Below are positions 15,629-24,705 of a stretch of DNA of 43,710 bases, one piece after another (the first letter of the stretch is position 1; each line of letters begins with the position of its first letter). The translations under genes were made by a program, and so were the position numbers. The notes below the pieces were generated by a model. The model made no database searches, was not told where the DNA came from, and worked only from the letters and a program-made list of their open reading frames with translations. The DNA comes from Chlorobi bacterium Chlorobi_1 (GTDB lineage Bacteria; Bacteroidota; Chlorobiia; Chlorobiales; Chlorobiaceae), in contig OMIK01000018.1 in NCBI GenBank assembly GCA_900299075.1, forward strand, positions 1-43,710, written 5' to 3'.

Positions 15629-16660
15629 TCATCCGGAGTGGCTTTCCGAGGATATGCCGCGGAAGGAGATGATGCAGAGGATGGTGAGCGCCTGGACGAT
15701 CATGAAGAGCTCCTTGGGAACCAGGGTGTTGACCGTCAGCCCGCCGTAGTCGAGCCAGCCGAACAGCAGCGCAGAGAGCAGGAGCCATACCGGGTGGGCG
15801 CCGGCGAGCAGCGCCACGGCGATGCCCATGAAGCCTGCCCCGGTGGTCAGCCCGGCTTCGAACCAGTGCTTGTAGCCGAGCACGAGGTTGCCGGCTCCCA
15901 GCCCGGCAAGCGCTCCGCCGAGGGCCATCGCCCCGAGCATCCGCGCATCGGTATCGATGCCCGCATGCCGTGACCCTTCGGGATTCAGGCCAGCGGCGTT
16001 CAGGGTGTAACCGTAACGGGTGCGGGCAAGCAGGAACGCGGTCGCGCCAGCGACGGCGACGGCGAGCAGCGACGAAAGGTTGGCCGGAGAGTGCCAGGAG
16101 AGCCCGAGCAGGGCGTCGATGCCCGGCAGGCAGCTGCCTTCGCCCATCGGGGGCGTATGGACCGTAGATGGGACGGCGAAGCGGTTCGTCAGCAGGTAGC
16201 CGGTGACTGCCTGGGCGATGAAGTTGAGCATGATGGTCGAGATCACCTCGTTGACGCCGTGGCGGACCTTGAGCCACCCTGCGGCGAGGGCCCAGAGTGC
16301 CCCTGCGGCCGTGGCGGCCAGCAGGGCGGCCGGGATGCCGACGATCGGGGAGAGTGCCGCGGGAAGGGCCATCCCGCAGAGTGCCGCGGCGAACGAGCCT
16401 GCGAGCAGCTGCCCCTCGGCGCCGATGTTGAAGAGCCTGACCTTGAACGGCACGGCCACGGCGAGTCCGGTGAACACGAGGGTCGTCGCCCTGAAGAGTA
16501 CCTGTCCGATCCCGTACCCGGAACCGAAGGTCGAGCGGGCCATCCTCAGGAAGACCTCGGCTGGGCTGGCGCCGGTGGCGGCGATGATCGCGCTGCCGGC
16601 GGCGAGGGCGATCAGCAGCGACATGAGCGGTACAAGCAGGCGGAGGTTCTTGCGGGACAT
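15629..16660 (-). CDS. ABC importer permease, nucleoside/BMP type
   Basis: 343 residues, BPD_transp_2 family (YufP/NupP-like). Around nine hydrophobic segments; the family block RLFNIGAEGQLLAGSFAA and the coupling-helix region HGVNEVISTIMLNFIA are clear, as is GYTLNAAGLNPEGSRHAGI. These permeases work with a two-domain ATPase and a BmpA-type lipoprotein to import nucleosides or related compounds. It lies 13 nt after the ATPase gene. A second permease and a binding protein, usual partners, are not in the window next to it. Confidence 0.85.
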   Translation of the reverse strand: MSRKNLRLLVPLMSLLIALAAGSAIIAATGASPAEVFLRMARSTFGSGYGIGQVLFRATTLVFTGLAVAVPFKVRLFNIGAEGQLLAGSFAAALCGMALPAALSPIVGIPAALLAATAAGALWALAAGWLKVRHGVNEVISTIMLNFIAQAVTGYLLTNRFAVPSTVHTPPMGEGSCLPGIDALLGLSWHSPANLSSLLAVAVAGATAFLLARTRYGYTLNAAGLNPEGSRHAGIDTDARMLGAMALGGALAGLGAGNLVLGYKHWFEAGLTTGAGFMGIAVALLAGAHPVWLLLSALLFGWLDYGGLTVNTLVPKELFMIVQALTILCIISFRGISSESHSG

Positions 16661-16673
16661 GCGGGGATGGGTT

Positions 16674-18224
16674 TCAGGTGATGTGGAGCCCGATCTCTTT
16701 TTCGAATCCGGAGCCCTCGATCCGGCCCCGACGCACCTCCTCCTCTCCGAACTCATGGCGGATCGCCCCGTCGAACAGGCAGCCGATCCTCGTGGAGAGT
16801 GCGATCACCTCCTCGAGCTCCGATGAGACCAGCAGGATGGCCACCCCCCTGAGGCGGGCCTCGATGATCCGCCGGTGGATCTGCTCGATGGCGCCGATGT
16901 CCACGCCGCGCGTCGGCTGGGCCAGCACCAGGAGCTTCAGCCCCGGGCGCTCCAGTTCGCGGGCCAGCACCAGCTTCTGCTGGTTGCCGCCCGAAAGCGA
17001 CGAGAGGGGGGGATTGCCGTCGCCGCCGGGCCGCACGTCGTATGCGGAGAGCAGGCGCTGCGTCTCCCGGGCGAGCCGTTCGCGGTCGAATCCCGGCCCT
17101 CGGTGGAACCCCTTTTCACGGTGGCGGCCGAAGAGCAGGTTCTCGGCGATGCCGAACTCCGGGACCACGGCGCTTCTGAGCCGGTCCTCCGGAATCGTCG
17201 AGACGCCGAGGTCGGCGATTTCAGTCGGACCCAGCTCATGCAGCTGGCGCCCCTCGAGCTCGATGCTGCCGGAAAAGCGGCCGTTGCGCTCCCAGGTGCC
17301 GTCGAGGAGGGCGAGCAGCTCGCTCTGGCCGTTCCCCTCGACTCCCGCGATCCCGTAGACCTCCCCGGCGCAGAGCTTCAGGCTCAGCTCCTGCAGCCTC
17401 TGCCGGCCGTCCGGCGTCCCGTAGCTGGCCCGGTCGATCGACAGGAGGAGGCGGCCGGGCTCTTGCGGCGGATTCTCCGTCCTGAGGAGGACCTCGCGGC
17501 CGACCATCATCTGTGCGAGCTCCCTGTGGCTCGCCGAGGCCGTGGGCAGGCTCCCGGCCAGGCGTCCCCTGCGCATGACGCTCACGGTGTCCGAGACGGC
17601 GAGTACCTCGTCGAGCTTGTGGGTGATGAGTACGACCGAGCGTCCCTCGGCGGCGAGCGAGCGCAGCGTCGAGAAGAGCCGTTCGGTCTCCGGCGGCGAG
17701 AGCACGGCGGTCGGTTCGTCGAGGATGAGGATGCTGGCCTTCCGGTAGAGGAGCTTCAGGATCTCGACCCGCTGCTGCTCGCCGACCGAGAGGGTGGAGA
17801 GCTTCGCGCCGGGATCGACCTCCATGCCGTGCTTCCTGGAGAGTTCGGCGATCTCGCGCTCAAGGCTCCGCATCGACAGGGGGCGGAACAGCCCCGCGGG
17901 TTCGCTCCCGAGCACGATGTTTTCGGCCACCGTCAGGGTGGGGACGAGCATGAAGTGCTGGTGGACCATGCCGATGCCGGCCCCGATCGCCTGCCTCGGC
18001 GAGTCGAAGGCTACCTTGCGTCCTCCGACCTCTATCGATCCGGAATCGGGTTTGAGGAGGCCGTAGAGGATGTTCGAAAGGGTGCTTTTTCCGGCGCCGT
18101 TCTCGCCAACGAGGGCATGGATGGAGCCTCTGGCGACCGTCAGGCTCACCCGGTCGTTGGCCATGAAGGAGCCGAAGGACTTCGAGATCTCCGTGAGCCT
18201 TGCCGCTGCATACCCCTCCTGCAT
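16674..18224 (-). CDS. ABC importer ATPase with two nucleotide-binding domains
   Basis: 516 residues, RbsA/YufO-like. The first domain is complete: Walker A GENGAGKST, Q-loop HQHFM, signature LSVGEQQRVE, Walker B ILILDEPTA. The second has a degenerate Walker A (GVEGNGQSE) as is normal for this family, signature LSGGNQQKLV and Walker B LLVLAQPTRGVD. It energises import through the adjacent permease. Translation starts 5 nt after the dehydrogenase stop, so the three genes form an operon. Confidence 0.9.
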   Translation of the reverse strand: MQEGYAAARLTEISKSFGSFMANDRVSLTVARGSIHALVGENGAGKSTLSNILYGLLKPDSGSIEVGGRKVAFDSPRQAIGAGIGMVHQHFMLVPTLTVAENIVLGSEPAGLFRPLSMRSLEREIAELSRKHGMEVDPGAKLSTLSVGEQQRVEILKLLYRKASILILDEPTAVLSPPETERLFSTLRSLAAEGRSVVLITHKLDEVLAVSDTVSVMRRGRLAGSLPTASASHRELAQMMVGREVLLRTENPPQEPGRLLLSIDRASYGTPDGRQRLQELSLKLCAGEVYGIAGVEGNGQSELLALLDGTWERNGRFSGSIELEGRQLHELGPTEIADLGVSTIPEDRLRSAVVPEFGIAENLLFGRHREKGFHRGPGFDRERLARETQRLLSAYDVRPGGDGNPPLSSLSGGNQQKLVLARELERPGLKLLVLAQPTRGVDIGAIEQIHRRIIEARLRGVAILLVSSELEEVIALSTRIGCLFDGAIRHEFGEEEVRRGRIEGSGFEKEIGLHIT

Positions 18225-18229
18225 GGCGG

Positions 18230-19186
18230 TCAGATCCAGCTGATGACCGTTTTGATCGCCTCCTTGCTGTCGAGGGCGATCCTGTAGGCGAGTTCATACT
18301 GGCTGACCGGGAAGACGTTCGTGAAGAACTTTTCGGTCTCGATCGCGCCTTCGTCGAGCAGCCGGGATGCCTCCTCGATATGGCCGAGGGTGGTTACGCT
18401 CGAACAGACGAGCACCGGCTCCTTGTGCTGGATCAGCCGGTAGTCGTAGCCGAGTACCTCGTAGCTTCCCATCAGGAGCACCCTTGCCTGCGGCTTCATG
18501 AGCCTGATGGCCTTCTCCACCATCAGGATGCGCCCGGTCGTCTCGATCACCAGGTCGTAGCTGTCGTTGAAATCCCCGGTGAAGTCGGCGATATCGATGG
18601 CGATGTTCTCGGCGTGCGAGAGCTGTCCCCTCAGGGGGAAGTTCTCCAGCGCGTCGACATGGGTTACCCCCCTGAGGTGGAGGAATTCGGAGACCATCAG
18701 CCCGACCGAACCGAGGCCGAGCAGCAGGACGCGCATCGACGGATCGAGCCTGACCTTTTCGAGGGCGCTGATCACGTAAGCCACCAGGCCGGTGAGCAGG
18801 TCTCGGTGGATCGGCTGGCGGCCAAGCGGGAGGAGGTTCTCCCTGGAGGTCGGCACCACTTCGCCATGGCAGCCATAGTAGGGGTCGACGCCCAGCCAGC
18901 GGTCACCCTTGAAGGCGTAGACGAAATCCCCGGCCTTCAGGTCGGCCACGCCGGGGGCGACCTCCACTACCTGCCCGATCGTCTCGCTGCCGAGCATCAC
19001 GGGGAACGCGAGCACCTTGCGGGATATCGGCTTGTTGGTCAGGAGCAGCCGGTCGATGCCGGGGGTGATGGTGCTGGCGATGGTCCGGACCAGCACGCCG
19101 CCGGGCCCGCCGGCGTCGTATTTCACGGCTTGGAGCTTGAGCTTGTTTGCCTTGAGGAGGACGAGTGCCTGTGCTTCTCCCTGCAT
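18230..19186 (-). CDS. MDR-superfamily dehydrogenase, distantly BchC-like
   Basis: 318 residues. An N-terminal GroES-like domain (STITPGIDRLLLTNKP, LGSETIGQVVEVAPGVADLKAGDFVY) is followed by a Rossmann domain with LLGLGSVGLMVSEFL. The usual zinc ligands are missing: there is no catalytic or structural Cys cluster, only isolated Cys. Length and the STITPG...GSETIGQVVEV layout resemble BchC, the 3-hydroxyethyl bacteriochlorophyllide dehydrogenase of bacteriochlorophyll synthesis, but the typical BchC GYPLVPGYE segment is absent, so I do not assign bchC. It heads an operon with the ABC ATPase and permease. The ATG at 19186 has weak ribosome-site support. Confidence 0.72.
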   Translation of the reverse strand: MQGEAQALVLLKANKLKLQAVKYDAGGPGGVLVRTIASTITPGIDRLLLTNKPISRKVLAFPVMLGSETIGQVVEVAPGVADLKAGDFVYAFKGDRWLGVDPYYGCHGEVVPTSRENLLPLGRQPIHRDLLTGLVAYVISALEKVRLDPSMRVLLLGLGSVGLMVSEFLHLRGVTHVDALENFPLRGQLSHAENIAIDIADFTGDFNDSYDLVIETTGRILMVEKAIRLMKPQARVLLMGSYEVLGYDYRLIQHKEPVLVCSSVTTLGHIEEASRLLDEGAIETEKFFTNVFPVSQYELAYRIALDSKEAIKTVISWI

Positions 19187-19208
19187 GGTAGGTTCGGGTC
19201 GTTTACGG

Positions 19209-19550
19209 TTAGAGGTTGAAGATGGTGCCGAGGAACCAGGCCACGAAGCTGATGCAGAGCGAGCCGAGCACCGCCCACCAGAATCCGCTGACCGTGAATC
19301 CTTCGACGAAAGCCGCGGCAAGCTGGAGCATGAGGGCGTTGATCACCAGCAGGAAGAGGCCGAGCGTCAGCACGATGAAAGGCACCGAAAGGAGCACCAG
19401 CACCGGTTTGACGAGTGTGTTGACCAGGCCGAGCACCAGCGCGACAAGCATCGCGGCGCCGAAGTTCCTGATCGAGATTCCGGGGAGGAGGTGCGCCGTA
19501 GCGTAGACCGCAGCGGCATTGACGAGCCAGTTGAGCAGGATCCTGATCAT
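19209..19550 (-). CDS. Phage holin family 4-type membrane protein
   Basis: 113 residues with four hydrophobic helices (Phage_holin_4_2/YvlD-like): IRILLNWLVNAAAVYATAHLLPGISI, a long ALVLGLVNTLVKPVLVLLSVPFIVLTLGLFLLVINALML, and a GFWWAVLGSLCISFVAWFLG end. Despite the name, these are widespread chromosomal membrane proteins and no phage genes are nearby. GGAG sits 8 nt before ATG 19550, which is preferred to the ATG at 19571. Gene for the dehydrogenase follows 22 nt downstream. Confidence 0.85.
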   Translation of the reverse strand: MIRILLNWLVNAAAVYATAHLLPGISIRNFGAAMLVALVLGLVNTLVKPVLVLLSVPFIVLTLGLFLLVINALMLQLAAAFVEGFTVSGFWWAVLGSLCISFVAWFLGTIFNL

Positions 19551-19621
19551 GTTGTCATCTCCGTTGGGCACATCGTTGTTCGTGATGTCGGAACGTATCG
19601 CAGGTCATAATACGCATTTCT

Positions 19622-20992
19622 TCAAAGATCAATGGCTTCGAGGGCTTCGTGCAGCGTCCGGCATCCGACGATGCGGATGGGGAGCTTCCGCGTCGATGGC
19701 TTGAGCTCCTTCGTGTTGGCCGCCGGCATGACGATCGAGGCGAAGCCGAGGTGCACCGCCTCGCGTATGCGGCGCTCCCCGTCGCTGATGGCGCGGAGTT
19801 CGCCCGAGAGGCCGATCTCGCCGCAGCAGGCGGCCGTGGGGCTGCAGGGGGTGTTCCGGAGGCCTGAGGCGATCGCCGCGGCGACAGCCAGGTCGGCGGC
19901 GGGTTCGACGAGCCGCAGGCCTCCGGCGATCTTGACGAAGACGTCCTGGGTGGCCGTCTGGTACTGGAGCCGCTTCTCGAGCACGGCGAGGATGATGGCG
20001 ATCCGCTTGAGGTCGAAGCCGGTGCTGATGCGCTGGGGCATCGAGTAGCCGGTCCTCGAGACGAGCGCCTGCACCTCGACCAGGAGGGCCCGGGAGCCCT
20101 CGATGCCGGCAAGGACGGCAGTTCCCGGCACGTCGGCCGTGCGGTCGGAGATGAAGAACTCCGAGGGGTTGGAGACCTCCTCCAGCCCGGTCTCCTCCAT
20201 GCGGAAGACGCCGATCTCGTTGGTGGGGCCGAAGCGGTTCTTGACCGAGCGGACGATGCGGTAGCGCTGGTACCCTTCGCCCTCGAACTGCAGGACGGTG
20301 TCGACCATGTGCTCCAGCGCCTTCGGGCCGGCCAGTGAGCCCTCCTTGGTGATGTGGCCGATGACGGCGAGGATGAAGTTGCGCTCCTTGGCGGCGCGGA
20401 TAAGCGTGGCGGCGCACTCGCGGATCTGGGTGATGGTGCCGGCGGAGCTCTGGTAGTCCGAGGAGTGGACCGTCTGGATGGAGTCCACGATCACCATGAA
20501 CGGCTCCTCGTGGGCGATGGTGTCGAGGATGCGCTCGAGGGAGACCTCGGAGGCGAGCCGGAGGTTCGGGGCCTTGATGCCGAGGCGTTTTGCTCGTTCG
20601 CGGATCTGGTTCGGGGACTCCTCGCCCGCCACGTAGAGTACCTTTTTCCCTTCAAGCCGCGGGGCGATCTGGATCATGAGGGTGGACTTGCCGATCCCCG
20701 GCTCTCCGCCGACCAGGATCGCCGATGCCTCCATGAGGCCGCCGCCGAGCACCCGGTCGAGTTCGCCGATGCCGGTCAGGGTGCGGTGGAAGCCGGAGGG
20801 CGTTTCGTCGTGCAGGTTTTCGACGGCGGGCAGCGCCCCGGCGGGGCGCTGCTTTCCCGATTTCGGCTCATCGCGCACGTCGTGGGTCTCCACGAGGGTT
20901 CCCCAGCTCTGGCATTCGAAGCAACGCCCCTGGTACTTCAGGGAGACGGCCCCGCATGCGGAGCAGACGTAGCGCGTCGAGACCTTTGCCAT
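19622..20992 (-). CDS. radA: DNA repair protein RadA/Sms
   Basis: 456 residues, normal length. Branch-migration helicase acting in homologous recombination. N-terminal zinc finger CSACG...CFECQSWG, Walker A GGEPGIGKST, Walker B VIVDSIQT, the RadA-specific KNRFG motif, and a C-terminal Lon-protease-like domain (GLRLVEPAADLAVAAAIASG, IGLSGELRAI) without the Lon catalytic pair. ATG 20992 is 2 nt after the folD stop, so the two genes are co-transcribed and probably translationally coupled. Confidence 0.95.
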   Translation of the reverse strand: MAKVSTRYVCSACGAVSLKYQGRCFECQSWGTLVETHDVRDEPKSGKQRPAGALPAVENLHDETPSGFHRTLTGIGELDRVLGGGLMEASAILVGGEPGIGKSTLMIQIAPRLEGKKVLYVAGEESPNQIRERAKRLGIKAPNLRLASEVSLERILDTIAHEEPFMVIVDSIQTVHSSDYQSSAGTITQIRECAATLIRAAKERNFILAVIGHITKEGSLAGPKALEHMVDTVLQFEGEGYQRYRIVRSVKNRFGPTNEIGVFRMEETGLEEVSNPSEFFISDRTADVPGTAVLAGIEGSRALLVEVQALVSRTGYSMPQRISTGFDLKRIAIILAVLEKRLQYQTATQDVFVKIAGGLRLVEPAADLAVAAAIASGLRNTPCSPTAACCGEIGLSGELRAISDGERRIREAVHLGFASIVMPAANTKELKPSTRKLPIRIVGCRTLHEALEAIDL

Positions 20993-20994
20993 CC

Positions 20995-21882
20995 TCAGAG
21001 AGCGTTCGTGCGGCGGAACGACTGCAGCGTATTCTTCAGGAGCATGGCGATGGTCATCGGCCCGACGCCGCCGGGGACCGGGGTGATCGCCGAGGAGATC
21101 GGGGCGACCTGCTCGAAGTCGACGTCGCCCACGAGGCGGAAGCCGCTCTTGGTCGAGGCGTCCTCGATGCGGTTGATGCCCACGTCGATGACGACGGCGC
21201 CCGGCTTGACCATGTCGGCCGGGATGAAGCGCGCCTTGCCGATGGCCGCGATGAGGATGTCTGCCTGGCGGGTGAGCGAGGGGATGTCCCTGGAGGCGGA
21301 GTGGCAGATGGTGACCGTGCAGTTGGTGGCGTCGAGCTTCTGGAGCATCAGGTTCGCCATCGGCTTGCCGACGATGTTGCTGCGCCCGACGACCACGCAG
21401 TGCTTGCCTTTGGTCTCGATGCCGTAGCGGCCGAGCAGCTCGAGGATGCCGTAGGGGGTGCAGCTGATGTAGCACTCGTCGAGGTGGCCGAGCACCATGT
21501 TGCCGACGTTCTCAGGATGGAAGCCGTCGACATCCTTCTTCGGGTCGATGGCCAGGGTCACGGCCATCTCGTCGATGTGGCGGGGGAGCGGCTGCTGCAC
21601 CAGGATGCCGTGCACTTCGGGGTCGGCGTTGAGTGCGGCGAGACGGTCGAGGAGCTCCTGCTGGGGCGTCTCGGCAGGCAGTTCGATCACGGTCGAATTC
21701 ATGCCGATCTCTTTGCATGTTTTGGCTTTATTGCGTACATAAACCTGTGATGCGGGGTCCTGGCCGACGATGATGACGACGAGGCCGGGCACCTTGCCGG
21801 TTTTCGCGCGATCCTGTTCGACACTGGCTTTCAGCTCCTGCTGGAGATCGACCGATACTTTTTTCCCGTCTATGAGTACCAT
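20995..21882 (-). CDS. folD: Methylenetetrahydrofolate dehydrogenase/cyclohydrolase
   Basis: 295 residues. Bifunctional enzyme of C1 metabolism converting 5,10-methylene-THF through methenyl-THF to 10-formyl-THF with NADP. Catalytic Lys in YVRNKAKTCKEIG, substrate loop GILVQQPLPRHI, DVDGFHPEN, nucleotide-binding VVGRSNIVGKPMA, and PVPGGVGPMT are all in order. Cytosolic. Divergent from the DUF3109 gene, with 187 nt between the starts. Confidence 0.96.
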   Translation of the reverse strand: MVLIDGKKVSVDLQQELKASVEQDRAKTGKVPGLVVIIVGQDPASQVYVRNKAKTCKEIGMNSTVIELPAETPQQELLDRLAALNADPEVHGILVQQPLPRHIDEMAVTLAIDPKKDVDGFHPENVGNMVLGHLDECYISCTPYGILELLGRYGIETKGKHCVVVGRSNIVGKPMANLMLQKLDATNCTVTICHSASRDIPSLTRQADILIAAIGKARFIPADMVKPGAVVIDVGINRIEDASTKSGFRLVGDVDFEQVAPISSAITPVPGGVGPMTIAMLLKNTLQSFRRTNAL

Positions 21883-22069
21883 GTTGTAGGTTCCTGATTG
21901 GGTTGCGTAGATGCTTGTAGGAGTGGCGCAGTCTGGCAGACGGCCGCAAGAAACGAAAGATAATGAAGATGCGAGAAAAGAGCAGACAGTTTTTCACTCC
22001 CCGGCATATCCTCCTGAACGGCATACCCGGCAGGAACCCCCTGTGCATGCACCCAACAAGCCGCTGACC

Positions 22070-22642
22070 ATGTCCATCGTCTCCATAGGGGAGGTGCTCG
22101 TCGACCGGGCGCTTCTCGAAGCCCGCTTCAGCTGCCCGCTCGAGTCGTGCCGTGGCGCGTGCTGCATCGAGGGGGAGCTCGGCGCGCCCCTGTACCCGAG
22201 CGAACAGGCCCCCCTCGAGGAGGCCGTCGAGAAGCTCCGTGACGTGCTTCCCGAAAAGCAGCTCCGCCACATCCGCCGCCACGGCTGCACCGAGCTCTAC
22301 CAGGGAGGCCTCTACACCCGGACCGTCGAGGGGCGGGAGTGCGTGTTCGTCGAGCACCGCGACGGCATGGCCCTGTGCGCCGTGGAAAACGCCTGGCGAG
22401 AAGGGATCCTTTCCGGCAACAAGCCGATTTCGTGCCGATTGTTCCCCATCCGGGTAAGAAAAAAGTTCGGTTTGGACTATCTTGTCTATGAACAGCATCC
22501 GATGTGCCGGGAGGCCCGGCAGCGGGGCTCGGAACTGAACATCCCCCTGATCGACTATGTCGGCCCCTCCCTCGTCGAACTCTACGGGGATGAGTGGTAC
22601 CGCAGTCTGAAAGCGTTCGTCGACTCATCCACCGGACGATAA
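22070..22642 (+). CDS. DUF3109 family cysteine-cluster protein
   Basis: 190 residues. The N-terminal cluster C-x4-C-x3-C-C (FSCPLESCRGACCIEGELG), plus later Cys in RHGCTEL, ALCAVENAWREG, ISCRLFP and HPMCREA, matches the DUF3109/YkgJ-like family, which probably binds Zn or Fe-S. Function unknown. The stop codon overlaps the rpoN start by 1 nt (TAATG), so it should be expressed together with sigma-54. ATG 22070 has a weak ribosome site; the 53 residues upstream in frame are not family-like. Confidence 0.85.
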   Translation: MSIVSIGEVLVDRALLEARFSCPLESCRGACCIEGELGAPLYPSEQAPLEEAVEKLRDVLPEKQLRHIRRHGCTELYQGGLYTRTVEGRECVFVEHRDGMALCAVENAWREGILSGNKPISCRLFPIRVRKKFGLDYLVYEQHPMCREARQRGSELNIPLIDYVGPSLVELYGDEWYRSLKAFVDSSTGR

Positions 22643-24099
22643 TGGCAGAGATCAGGCTCCAGCACAGGCAGACAGCCCAGCTGTCCGCACAACAGGTCAT
22701 CAGCAGCCAGCTCCTGCAGCTGCCGCTCGCCCAGCTCGAACAGCGAATCTACGACGAGGTTCAGGAGAACCCCATGCTCGAGATCGTCGAGGAGCGTTCT
22801 CCCGGCGAGGGGATCGCCGCGTCCGATGGCCTCTCCCCCTCGTCGGATCCCCGTGAGATGTTCGACTCCGTGTCGAGGTTCGACCGGGCTACGATGAAAG
22901 AGCGCCCGCAGGCCGCTGCCGGCAGCGGAGAGTACGACGGCAGGGTGAGCTATACCTCCTCCGGCCCCTCCGAGGAGCGCTTCTTCCAGGCGGTCCAGCA
23001 CGATACCCTCGACGAGCGGCTGCTGCGCGAACTCTCCCTGCAGGAGGGAATGGACCGGCGCGAGGTGCTCATCGCGGCGGAGATCCTCGGGAACCTCGAT
23101 GGCGACGGCTACCTCACCGAGGAGCTCGGCGTGATCGTCGAGGGTCTGGAGACGGCCGGCATCCTTGCCGACGCAGAGGAGGTCCGGGCCATCCAGCGCC
23201 GGATCTGGTTCCTCGATCCCCCGGGGCTCGCGGTCGGTTCGCTCAGGGAGCGCCTGCTGGTGCAGCTCGAGGTCTACGCCAGTGAGCACGCCACTCCTGC
23301 CGTCGATGTCGCCAGGCGGATCCTCGAAGAGGCGTTCGACGACTTCCTCAACAAGCGTTTCGACCGCATCATGAAGCGCCTCGGGATCGACCGCGGCCAG
23401 CTCGAACAGGCCACCGGCGTCGTCACGGCCCTCGACCCGCACCCCGGCGTGTTCGTGGATGAGGGTGGGCACTACATCTCGCCCGATTTCATCGTCACCT
23501 ACGAGAATGGCGCCCTGACGGCCGTGCTGAACGACAGGAGCAGCCTGTCGGTACGCGTATCGGACAGCTACCGTGAGGCGCTGGCGAACCGCGCGGTCCC
23601 GCGGGAGGACAAGCAGTTCATGCGCCAGAAGCTGCAGCGGGCCAACGAGTTTGCCACGGCGCTGCAGATCAGGCGGCAGACCCTCCTGAAGGTGATGGAG
23701 GCGCTGCTCGAAACCCAAGGGCGTTTCTTCATCGACGGGCCGCAGCACCTCCAGCCGCTGATCATGAAAACGGTCGCCGAACGGACCGGCCTTGACATCT
23801 CGACCATCAGCAGGGCGGTGAACGGCAAGTACGTGCAGGCACGCTACGGGGTTTTCGAACTGAAGTACTTCTTCAGCGGCGCGCTCGCCACGGAGGATGG
23901 CGAGGAGCTCTCCTCGAGGATCATCAAGCAGCAGCTCCGGGAGCTCATCGAGGCGGAATCGCCGGATGAACCGCTCAGCGACGACCGCCTGGCGGAGATG
24001 CTCAGCGGCAAGGGGGTCAGGATCGCCAGGAGGACGGTTGCAAAATACCGCGAACAAATGCAAATTCCAGTTGCAAGGCTAAGAAAGAAAATAGTTTAA
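22642..24099 (+). CDS. rpoN: RNA polymerase sigma-54 factor
   Basis: 485 residues. Region I is Gln/Leu-rich ([27 protein letters not shown]) and ends ENPMLEI, the activator-response part. Then come core-binding blocks (LDPHPG..F), the HTH region ([20 protein letters not shown]) and the C-terminal RpoN box [10 protein letters not shown] that contacts the -24 element. It directs transcription from -24/-12 promoters needing AAA+ enhancer-binding activators. None of its activators is in the window. Overlaps DUF3109 by 1 nt; hslV follows after 11 nt. Confidence 0.96.
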   Translation: MAEIRLQHRQTAQLSAQQVISSQLLQLPLAQLEQRIYDEVQENPMLEIVEERSPGEGIAASDGLSPSSDPREMFDSVSRFDRATMKERPQAAAGSGEYDGRVSYTSSGPSEERFFQAVQHDTLDERLLRELSLQEGMDRREVLIAAEILGNLDGDGYLTEELGVIVEGLETAGILADAEEVRAIQRRIWFLDPPGLAVGSLRERLLVQLEVYASEHATPAVDVARRILEEAFDDFLNKRFDRIMKRLGIDRGQLEQATGVVTALDPHPGVFVDEGGHYISPDFIVTYENGALTAVLNDRSSLSVRVSDSYREALANRAVPREDKQFMRQKLQRANEFATALQIRRQTLLKVMEALLETQGRFFIDGPQHLQPLIMKTVAERTGLDISTISRAVNGKYVQARYGVFELKYFFSGALATEDGEELSSRIIKQQLRELIEAESPDEPLSDDRLAEMLSGKGVRIARRTVAKYREQMQIPVARLRKKIV

Positions 24100-24110
24100 A
24101 CATTATCCCC

Positions 24111-24662
24111 ATGCCCAGGAACCAGGAGAAGCCGCAGATCAGGTCGACCACCGTCATCGGTGTCCTCAGGGACGGCAGGGCCGCCCTTGGCAGCGACGGG
24201 CAGATGACCCTCGGCAACACCGTGCTCAAGCACTCCACACGGAAGATCCGGCGGATGTACCAGGGCAAGCTGGTCGCCGGTTTCGCCGGCGCGACGGCGG
24301 ATGCCGTGACGCTCCTGGACCGCTTCGAGGAGAAGCTCGAGGCCTACGGCGGCAGGCTCGAACGGGCGGCAGTGGAGCTCGCCAGGGACTGGCGCACCGA
24401 CAAGTACCTGCGCCGCCTTGAGGCGATGCTGGCCATCGTGAGCCCCGAGAAGGCCCTGATCATCTCCGGCACCGGCGACGTGATCGAGCCCGAAGACGGC
24501 ATCGTGGCCATCGGCAGCGGCAGCATGTACGCCCTTGCCGCCGCGCGCTCGCTCATGAAGCACACGAGCCTCTCCGCCACGGAGATCGTCGAGGAGAGCC
24601 TTAGGATCGCCGCGGATATCTGCATCTACACCAACGACCATATCGTCGTCGAATCGCTTTGA
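24111..24662 (+). CDS. hslV: ATP-dependent protease peptidase subunit HslV
   Basis: 183 residues. Threonine protease of the HslUV complex in the cytosol. [50 protein letters not shown] and ICIYTND are family hallmarks. The catalytic Thr is residue 13, not residue 2 as in E. coli: 12 residues ([11 protein letters not shown] after Met) precede it, and no other start codon exists in frame, so a propeptide must be removed. ATG 24111 lies 11 nt after rpoN. Confidence 0.95.
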   Translation: MPRNQEKPQIRSTTVIGVLRDGRAALGSDGQMTLGNTVLKHSTRKIRRMYQGKLVAGFAGATADAVTLLDRFEEKLEAYGGRLERAAVELARDWRTDKYLRRLEAMLAIVSPEKALIISGTGDVIEPEDGIVAIGSGSMYALAAARSLMKHTSLSATEIVEESLRIAADICIYTNDHIVVESL

Positions 24663-24705
24663 AACGGAGGCGATCCGGACGGCTGGCAGTTACCTGAAAC
24701 CACGA

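Noticed and set aside
16875-18287. 470-codon frame antisense to the ABC ATPase
   Set aside because: Product is a skewed-composition shadow with no motif; the minus-strand ATPase has every ABC motif.
18230-19186. Firm bchC call for the MDR dehydrogenase
   Set aside because: The overall fold, length and lack of zinc ligands fit, but the typical BchC segment near the cofactor domain start is missing, so only a distant likeness is stated.
19209-19550. Prophage remnant suggested by the holin-family protein
   Set aside because: This family is common on bacterial chromosomes and no lysin, terminase, integrase or capsid gene is nearby.
22582-24063. 493-codon frame antisense to rpoN
   Set aside because: Shadow of rpoN; no domain and no start signal, while the RpoN box and other motifs are intact on the plus strand.
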